Source of the DNA: Pleurodeles waltl
Lineage: Eukaryota; Chordata; Amphibia; Caudata; Salamandridae
Direction: 5' to 3'
Length of the DNA stretch: 64,000 bases
Assembly: GCF_031143425.1 (NCBI RefSeq)
Contig: NC_090451.1
Location: forward strand, 352,106,339-352,170,338
Part shown: piece by piece, positions 56,745 through 64,000 of the stretch
Numbering within the stretch: the stretch's first letter is position 1
Layout of the letters: the number at the start of each line of letters is the position of its first letter
The notes under the pieces: generated by a model
Told to the model about the DNA's origin: nothing
The model's database searches: none
The model's input: the letters and a program-made list of their open reading frames with translations, nothing else
Made by a program: the position numbers and the translations under genes

Positions 56745-59089
56745 TGTGAGAGGAGGCCTCATTTTGCATAGTTAGCCCCCACTTTTTGCCTGATGTTGAT
56801 GTGTTCTAGAAATTGGTAGTGCCCAGGGCCCCTGCTAAACAGGTTCCCTGGGCCAGAACTCTTTCCCTTAATCTGTTGCGATGTTTGGCACAATTGCATA
56901 CACTCTTAAATACCCCTGCAAGTCCCTAGTAAATGGGTACCCCAGAACCCAGGGCAGGAGATATTAAGAGTAGACCCCTGACGGCAGCAGCACTGATTGT
57001 GCCACCCCCAAGGTTTCTGCAGGCTGAGTGTACTGGGGCAAACCTAAAAAGACAAACTCGACATGGCACCCTCTCTGTGTGCCCTATCCACCCTATACTT
57101 CATACATGATGGAGCAGACACCCCTCTGGCAGGCCTTTCAGCCCTAAGGCAGGGTGCACCATACTGTATGTGTGGGCATAGCTGCATGAGCAATATGCCC
57201 CCACTGTGTCCTTGCCAAACCTAGGACATAGTGAGTGAACAGAGCAGCCATTTTAAATGCATGTACTGGACACGAGTCAAACACGAGTTTCCCAGCTACA
57301 TGATGGCTACTATGCACCCTAGGTTGTTCAGTATCAAACAACTCGGAATGATAAATCCAAACTGGTGCCAGTATTGGATTTATCCCTAAATGTACCCAGG
57401 GTCACCTTAGAGGTGCCCACTGCAAACGCTGACCCTAGCTGGCAGTGTTGCTCATAGGTTTCATCCAGCCTGCCACTCCAGACAGCCAATCTACAAACCT
57501 TGGGGAGTGCCATGGCTCCCTGGTTTGTAAGACAATGCCCTTCCTGGGTGGAGGAGCTAACACCCCTTCCCTCGAGAATGTGCAACACCCTGGTGGTGAG
57601 CTTCAAAGGGCTACAGCCCATGAAACTCGAGCCCCCAGGCCTGCTGCCAGCAGCAGAGGGCTTCTCCCCCTCGCAAACCCCCACTTTGGGCAGGAAACCA
57701 AACAGTGTAGGAGGAGTGGCCTCACTGAGCATGCACCACCCCTCAGGGTTGGCATGTGAAGTGGACCCTCTGATTCCGTTTTCTCCATGGAATGGAGGAA
57801 GACAGCCAATGAGGTTTAGGGAAGTGACCTTCCTGATAGGAAGTGGCCACTGTAGTGGGTGTAGCCACCCCAGGATAAGTGTCCCATTGGACACTACCAG
57901 GTTCCCACTAAATTCAGTATTTAGTGGGCTCCCCTAGACCAAGATTTTAAATTTTGAAAAAGATCCCAAGAAGAAAAGAAGACCAGCACCAAAGAAACCA
58001 CCAGAGCGAGAACAGAGAACCTGGTGCACCAGAAGAGGCACCCAGACCCCTACTAGCTGCACCAGAGTCTCGACACTCGCGACTGCGGAGGAGCTGAACA
58101 CTGGACCAACCCCAAGGGACCTCCAGGCTTCAAGGATCACCCCAGATCTCCCCCCTGAGTGGACGCACCACTCAAGAAAAGCAAGAAACCTGCAAAGGAC
58201 CAACAAACCAATGAAGGTCACTTCACTGAATCACCGATATCTCTGCGACCGGAAGTCTCAGCTAGATCTGACGACACACTGACGACCACCTGGTAGTGCC
58301 CCACAACTGTGCCAGGTTTGGTGGCACTGCGCTCTCTAGTGGCCGAGATACTGCAATACCCTGGGTACTGGTCAGCTGACGTCGGAGTAGGAGAAAACCA
58401 GCTCCCCCAGAGCTGAAAAAAGGATCAGGAGGAAGCCCCAGTCGAAGGACTTCAGGAACACCCCGGACCTCCGACCAGAATGCCCCGTTGTCCTGTAAGT
58501 CGCCCACAAAGAGACTCACCTCAAGCTTCAGTGGACTCCGTTGCGCACAACATCCAAGGCCTCCAAAACGCCCTGCACCTGGCCACCCTGGGACTTGCAA
58601 CGCGGGATCTGCTGTGTGCCCCGGGTTCCGAACCCCTTGCGACCTCATCAGCTCAAGTGGACCCCCAGGCACCAACTTTAAATCTGCAAACCAGCTCCTT
58701 CTCCAAGTGGCCCCTCCAGGTGGCCCTGTGCCTGTGCCAAGAACCTCTTCAACGCTGCTTCTGCCTGAATCAGGAGCTGCCCGAGACTCTCCAGCTGGCA
58801 CAAAGTGCCCACCGACTGCTGCGACCATCCCGCAAAAGAAGAGACTCAACCGTGCAAATTTTAATGCATTTGTATAAGTAACTGCCTATTGATTCCTATG
58901 TTGGGGAATTATGCACAGAAAGACTAACTTTGCTAAAACTTTAAAAAGTCATATCTCAAAACATACTTAACTTATTCTAAAGATCTTGGTCTTAAATATA
59001 TATAAAAGTCTGAAGTATTTTTTATAAATTCTGGTCTCGAGTTATTGAGTGTATGTGGTGCATGATTGGATTTGTGAGTACAGCAAATA
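56745..59089 (+). repeat. LTR-like repeat, family C, inserted in Gypsy-2 gag
   Basis: Starts TGTGAGAGGAGGCC with a body sharing blocks with family B ('TGGCAGGCCTTTCAGCCCTA', 'TATTGAGTGTATGTGG'), and ends near 59089 without a clear terminal ACA. It is about 2.35 kb, plus sense, opposite to Gypsy-2. A second copy lies inverted at 1-924 plus 3842-4838. The overlapping open frames at 57445-57937 and 58480-58881 are broken in the other copy and are not supported as genes. Confidence 0.65.
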
Positions 59090-59934
59090 TTTTTCTGGTT
59101 GCACAATCTCTCTCAAAAGCCCTGAACCACTTGGTGATGTCATCACCATCTTCATATTTTGAGACAATCTCTTTGGGGATTTTTAGACCATCAGAATGCT
59201 ATCTGACCCTAATTAGACTGCTGCCACCATTAATGGGTGCTAAGCCTATTTATGCTCTCTCCCTCTCTATAGCTAGGAGCTGTTGCTCCAAAGCTAATCT
59301 TTTGGCCATCCTTGCTAAAAGGAGGTCCTCTTCAATGAGGCTGCCCTCACTGTTCCCAGGGGAGCTGGACTTCCCTGTGGACGATCCAGATCTGTGAGCA
59401 CGATCCTTGGAGATAAGGGGGCCCTGATCTCCCTAGTTAGGAGAGGAGGAGGGGGAGTTCATCCTCCTCACCTCTAACATCTTCCCTGAGGGGAGGACTT
59501 CCTCCTCACCAGGGTTGTCCCTTGTATACTATGCCAAGAGTTCCGGGAACTTGACCTTTGTAGGGTCAAATCCTGTTTTAATCTTTTTTGGTCTGCAGAG
59601 GGACCTTAACTCTACCATCCCTATATGGAGGTAAGGGGTGAGGTTAAGCTCCACAACCATGTTCTCTGAGATGCTCATATTAAAGTTGGGGATTACTTTT
59701 TAGGAACTAAAACCTACTTCTACTACTTACCCTAATTAGAGTAATTTTTAAATCTAAAAAATAAATGCTAAAGGGGACTTAACCAAGGCCCTAGCAGGAC
59801 TTTTAAAAATGTAGAAATATTTGCCAAATTCAAAAAACAATTATTAAGGCCAATTTTGGAATTTAGCCTTGATCAGGTATTGTCTGAGTAGTCCAGCAAA
59901 TGCTAAGTCGTAGACCCCACCGCTGATCCACCAA
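59090..59934 (-). pseudogene. gag: Gypsy-2 gag N-terminal part and leader
   Basis: On the minus strand the part from about 59395 to 59090 encodes a helical, charged segment ('RLALEQQLLAIERERA') and 'KYEDGDDITKWFRAFERDC', ending at the family C insertion. It carries at least two stops. The leader upstream (59934-59700) starts right after the LTR with TTGGTGGATCAGCGG; its TGG at the LTR edge is a candidate primer-binding site, but I cannot name the tRNA. Confidence 0.65.
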
Positions 59935-62631
59935 TGTAGGAAGCTGGCTCTGTAGATACTATATCAAAATGAGATATAGTGTGCACAGAGTCCAGGGGTT
60001 CCCCAGAGGCTTAACAGAGGCTAAAGTAAATAATACTAATGCTCTCTTTTGTTGTAGTGTAGTCAAGCAATTACACTTATCAGAGGGTAGTGCAAAGCAT
60101 TTTTTGTACACACACATGCAATAAATGAAGCACACACTCAATGACTAGCTCCAGGCCAATTGTGTTTATATAGCAAAAATATATATTGTTACTTTATTTC
60201 TAGAACCACAAGATTCAGTTTGCAGTTAAGTAAATTTTTATGCAAGTTTCAGACTTATGTATCAACACCACTTTGTTTCAATTTGACAAATTAAACTGTT
60301 TTCAAATAAATAGCAATAATCTGTTTTAAAAGTTGATACTTTTAGTGCAATTTTGAAACACAGTTCTAGGCGGAAAGAAAAGTTAGCACAATTTCAAGGC
60401 AAGTACAAGACTTACAGTTCCATTCTCCGGGGGTTGGGATGTCCACAGTTTGGGGTTCAAGTTAACCCCAAACACCCAGCACCAGCAACACAGGGCTGGC
60501 CAGGTGCAGAGGTAAAAGATGATGCAAGTTTTAAAATGGAGTCCTATGGAGACTGGGGGCATGCAGAATCAGGCCTGCTTGCAGGTAAGTACCCGCGTCT
60601 TCGGAGAGCAGACCTGGGGGATTTCAGTGAGCACAGGGTGTGGGGTCACAGGTCGGCACCAAACTCACACCCTCAGCGGTGCAGGGGCAGCTATGTGCAG
60701 GGTGCAAACACAGCGTGAGGCTTCCAATTCATTTGAAGAGAAGGGACCCTGGGAGGTCACAAGTAGGCTGCAGGCTGGGTCCAGGACATCGGTTTAGGAA
60801 AACCGCAGGCTGGAAGAGGAGGAGGGCCACCTGCTAAATGTTGCTGCACTGGAGGTTGGATTCCCCAAGGCCAGGGGTCAGCAGGTGCAGGGGTACCTTT
60901 TGGCGCCGGGAATCTTTGTTCGGTTCTCTCGCTGTCAGGATTTAGGCTGCAGGTGTCGTTCTGCTGGACAGGAGGGATCAGTGCAGGGTGGACACTAGGT
61001 CAGAATCACCTGGGGACCAGCTCTAGTCGGGTGGGCCACCTGGATACGGGCCGTGGGCGTCCGGTGCAGAGTGGACAAGACTTGCAGATCCATGGTGGTT
61101 CTGGAGTCCTTTGTTGGAGTTTCTTTTTTAGTAGAGCCACTGTCCAGCGGAGATCTTGGTCCTCTGGGGTGCAGGCAGTCATCGTGAGGCTTTTAAGAGG
61201 TCACTGGTTCTGCAGGATGCGTCTGCTTCTTGTAGCAAGGCTTCAGAAGCTCGAGACAGGGCTGTAGGGCTGGGGCCAAGTCAGTTGGTGTCTTCAGTCT
61301 TCTCTGCTGGGGGTCAACTTAGCAGTCCTTTTTATCTCTTGTCTTCTTGAGGTCGCTAGGAATCTGATGAGCTAGGTTGAAGGGAGCCCTTAAGTCCTGG
61401 ATCCTAGAGGCGTTATAGAGGTCAGAGGGCAGTAGCCAATGGCTACTGTCCCTGAGGGTGACTATACCCTTCTGGTGTCCACTCCCTTTGGGGAGGGGGG
61501 ACACAGACCTAACCCTATTGGTCCCTGTCCTCCAAACCAAGATGGAGGATTTTGCAAGGAGGGGGGTCACTTCAGCTCTGGGCACCTTAGGGGTGGTCCC
61601 AGCTGAAGTGGTCACTCCTCCTTGTTTTTCCTGATTTTCCCACTGGATTTGCCAACAAAAGTGTGGCTTTGTCAGGGGACGGGCATCTCCACTAGCTGGA
61701 GTGCCCTGGGGTACTGCAACAAGAGGCCTGAGCCTTTGAGTCTCACCGCCAGGTGTTACATTTCCTGCATGGAGGTGTGAAGCACCTCCACCCAGTGCAT
61801 GCTTTGTTTCTGGTCACAGAAAGCACAAAGGGTCTCACCCCATGTGGTCAGAAATTCGTCTGAAAGTGGCAGGCTGACACAGACCAATCAGTCCTGCACT
61901 AGACGTTTGGCTAAGATACAGGGGGCATCTCTAAGATGCCCTCTGGGTGCATTTTTCAATACATCCAACACTGGCATCAGTGTGGGTCTACTGGGCTGAG
62001 ATTTTTGATACCAAACTTCCCAGACTTCAGTGGAGCCATCATGGAGCTGTGGAGTCCGTAATGACAAACTCCCAAACCATGTACTTTATATGACCACACT
62101 GCACTTACAATGTCTACGAATGGACTTAGACACTGTAGGGGCATATTGCTAATGCAGCAATGCCCTCACCTGTGGTATAGTGGACCCTGCCTTGGGGCTG
62201 TACGGCCTGCTAGAGGGGTGACTTACCTATGCCACAGGGAGTGGTTTGTGGACATGGCACCCTGAGAGAGGTGCCATGTTGACTTTGTCTTTTTTTCCCC
62301 ACCAGCACACACAAGCTGCAATGGCAGTGTGCCTTGGCCAGGTGAGGGGTACCCCAGGGTGCCATAATACATGCTGCAGCCTTTAGGAACCTTCCCTGGT
62401 CACAGGACCGTTGGTACCATGGGTACCTTAGACAAGGGACTTAACTATGTGCCAGGGGTGTGCTAGTTGTGGGAACAGTGGTACAGTTTGTGGGAATGAA
62501 CACTGGTGCTGGGGCCTAGTTAGCAGGATCTCAGCCCACTTTCAGTCAAGTCAGCATCAATATCAGGCAAAAAGTGTGTGTGTGTGTTTGGGGGGGCGGG
62601 GTAACCATGCCAAAAGTAGCACTTTCCTACA
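59935..62631 (-). repeat. Gypsy-2 5' LTR (family B, 2.70 kb)
   Basis: Begins TGTAGGAAGCTGGCTCTG and ends CACTTTCCTACA. It abuts the Gypsy-2 leader on its left and the remainder of the DIRS-3 recombinase on its right, so it is the outer 5' LTR of the 17.2-kb nested insertion. It aligns with 45459-47463 and, inverted, with the solo LTR 37910-40571. A short (TG)n tract lies near 62574-62588. Confidence 0.75.
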
Positions 62632-63106
62632 GACCATCTCCTGTTGGGTCGTGCTCTGCATTAGGATTTGCTATTCTTTGGCAAAAAAAACCCTCTTACG
62701 ATTTGCTTGTTCCTTCTAGCTGAGTAAAAGCTGCGACCACTACATTAGCACTTGGAGTTCCAGTCCTGGGCATCTGTTAGGCAGCCATGTGGGCCTCATT
62801 GCACACGTTCACAAAACACTACTACCTGGACAATCAGGTCCATAGTGATGGGCACTTCGCCCATTCGATGCTGCAGGACTTTTTGATCTAAAATCTGTTT
62901 CACAGACCCACCTCTGGGGAGCTGTTGCTTGGGTATCTATTTCAAGGTAAGGAATCGGTTACCTTCTGTAACGCCTTATCTCATAGAGCGACTGTCTAGC
63001 CACAAATTCCTTACCAATTCACCCATCCTCCCCGCTCTGCGAGCTGATTTTAGGGCCATGGCACTCCCCTTTTTCTGGGCCCTAGTGTTCCACACTAGTG
63101 GTCAGT
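62632..63106 (+). mobile_element. DIRS-3, right part: recombinase C-terminus and internal complementary region
   Basis: The sequence opens with 'QTISCWVVL', the residues that follow 'KAVTK' in the DIRS-1 recombinase, and goes on over shifted frames to the C-terminal 'FTKHYYLD'-type region near 62810-62840. From about 62930 a palindrome-like region ('GGTAAGGAATC', 'CTTATCTCATAGAG', 'AATTCCTTACC') marks the internal complementary region. The right terminal repeat is cut at 63106 by another LTR. Confidence 0.75.
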
Positions 63107-64000
63107 TGTAGGAAAGTACAACTTTTTGGCATGTTACCCCCAATTTCTGAATGATGTCAGTTTGTTTTTCACTGTGTCACTGAGATCCTGCTAATCAGGA
63201 CCCCAGTGCTCATGCTCTCTTTGCTTCTAAATTTGTCACTACATTCTGGTAACTCAGTATTTCACTCCAAATTGGCATACTGGTCCCCCCTTATAAGTCC
63301 ATAGTATGTGGTACCTAGTTACCCAGGGAATTGGGGTTCCAGGGGATTCCTATGGGCTGCAGCATTTCTTTTGCCACCAATAGGGAGCCCATGTAAAGGC
63401 TTCTACGGGACTGCCATTTGACCCTGTGTGAAATAGTGCATGCACTATTTCATATCCATTTTCATTGCACCAGGTCGCTTATACGTCACCTATATATGTG
63501 GTCTTTCAGTCCTGAAGGCTGGGTGCAAAGTACCTGTGTGTGAGGACACCCCTGCACTAGCAGAGGTGCCCCCATGTTGTCCAGGCCCATTTTCCTAGAC
63601 TTCGTGAGTGCAGGGATGCCATTTATATGCGTGCACTGGACATAGGTCAATAGCTATGTCCAGCTTCACAATGGTAACCCCCGAATATGGCCATGTAAGG
63701 TGTCTAACAACTGGGTATTGTACCCAGTATTGGTTGCACAATCCCATCCACTCTGGGGGCTCCACAGTGTTCCCCCAGTACTGCCATATCAGCCTTCTGA
63801 GGTTTTCCAGGCAGCCTCAGCTCCTGCCATCTCATAGACATGCTTCTGCCCTCCTGTGGCTTGAGCAGCTCAATCCCAGGAAGGTAAAACAAAGCATTTC
63901 CTTTGGGAGAGGGGTGTTACACCCTCTCTTTTTGGAAATAGGTGTTACGGGCATGGGAGGGGTATCCTCCCAGAGCCTCTGGAAATGCTTTGAAGGGCAC
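63107..64000 (+). repeat. Family L LTR, 5' part, running off the window
   Basis: Starts TGTAGGAAAGTACAAC and follows family L in plus sense ('GGCATGTTACCCCC', 'GGGCTGCAGCATTTCTTTTG'). It lies in the right part of DIRS-3; the far end is outside the window. Confidence 0.75.

Noticed and set aside
57334..57937. Overlapping 145- and 186-residue frames
   Set aside because: They are part of the family C repeat; the second copy at 3847-4838 is not open, and no motif is visible.
58262..58881. Overlapping frames of 129-195 residues on both strands
   Set aside because: They lie in the G/C-rich part of family C, with no domain and broken in the copy at 1-924.
62570..62605. A (TG)n tract followed by a G run
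   Set aside because: A short simple repeat inside an LTR, of no evident significance.
1..64000. CRISPR arrays, tRNA/rRNA genes, bacterial operons or an env gene
   Set aside because: No regularly spaced short repeats, no recognisable RNA gene and no operon structure were seen. No glycoprotein-like frame follows either Gypsy pol.

Overview
The window looks like a piece of a very large, transposon-saturated vertebrate genome. A salamander is the best guess: tyrosine-recombinase DIRS-like retrotransposons and Ty3/Gypsy elements with very long LTRs dominate, L1-like and L2-like LINE relics are present, and one short host exon sits in a sea of repeats. The species cannot be named from the sequence alone. 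I saw no rRNA, tRNA, CRISPR or bacterial features.

Layout, with strands of the elements. 1-5255: a minus-strand LTR-like repeat (family C) interrupted by a solo LTR of family L (925-3841), followed by an eroded family L LTR. 5256-18988: the internal region of Gypsy-1 on the minus strand. It reads gag, protease, integrase, reverse transcriptase, RNase H from right to left, so integrase precedes RT as in Gmr1-like Gypsy elements. It is broken by a rearranged LTR (14188-16384) and by a nearly complete DIRS element, DIRS-1 (6785-13362). 18989-21861: its 5' LTR (family L). 21862-27410: host-like DNA with a solo LTR (family D, 23025-25508) and a 168-bp coiled-coil exon at 25591-25758. 27411-30222: a head-to-head, palindromic LTR derivative. 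30223-30690: the terminal piece of a fourth DIRS. 31076-32700: L2/CR1-like LINE on the minus strand. 33781-35270: L1-like LINE ORF1 relic on the plus strand. 35271-37909: low-repeat DNA. 37910-40571: a solo LTR (family B) with a perfect 5-bp target duplication. 40949-45458 and 62632-63106: an old DIRS-3 whose recombinase gene is split by a 17.2-kb nested insertion, Gypsy-2. Gypsy-2 keeps a truncated 3' LTR (45459-47463), a 5' LTR (59935-62631) and gag relics. It carries a further family L LTR (47464-49734 plus 55772-56185), which in turn carries DIRS-2 (49735-55771), and also a family C repeat in gag. 63107-64000: start of another family L LTR, running off the window.

By my rough tally, LTR-type repeats occupy about 45% of the window and DIRS sequences about 28%. 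Every coding element has stops or frameshifts, so I read them as dead copies. DIRS-1 and Gypsy-1 are the best preserved. The two DIRS elements whose borders can be defined show no target duplication and sit at the same tetranucleotide junction, G|ATCT. Their internal complementary regions carry copies of both termini, as expected for replication through a circle.
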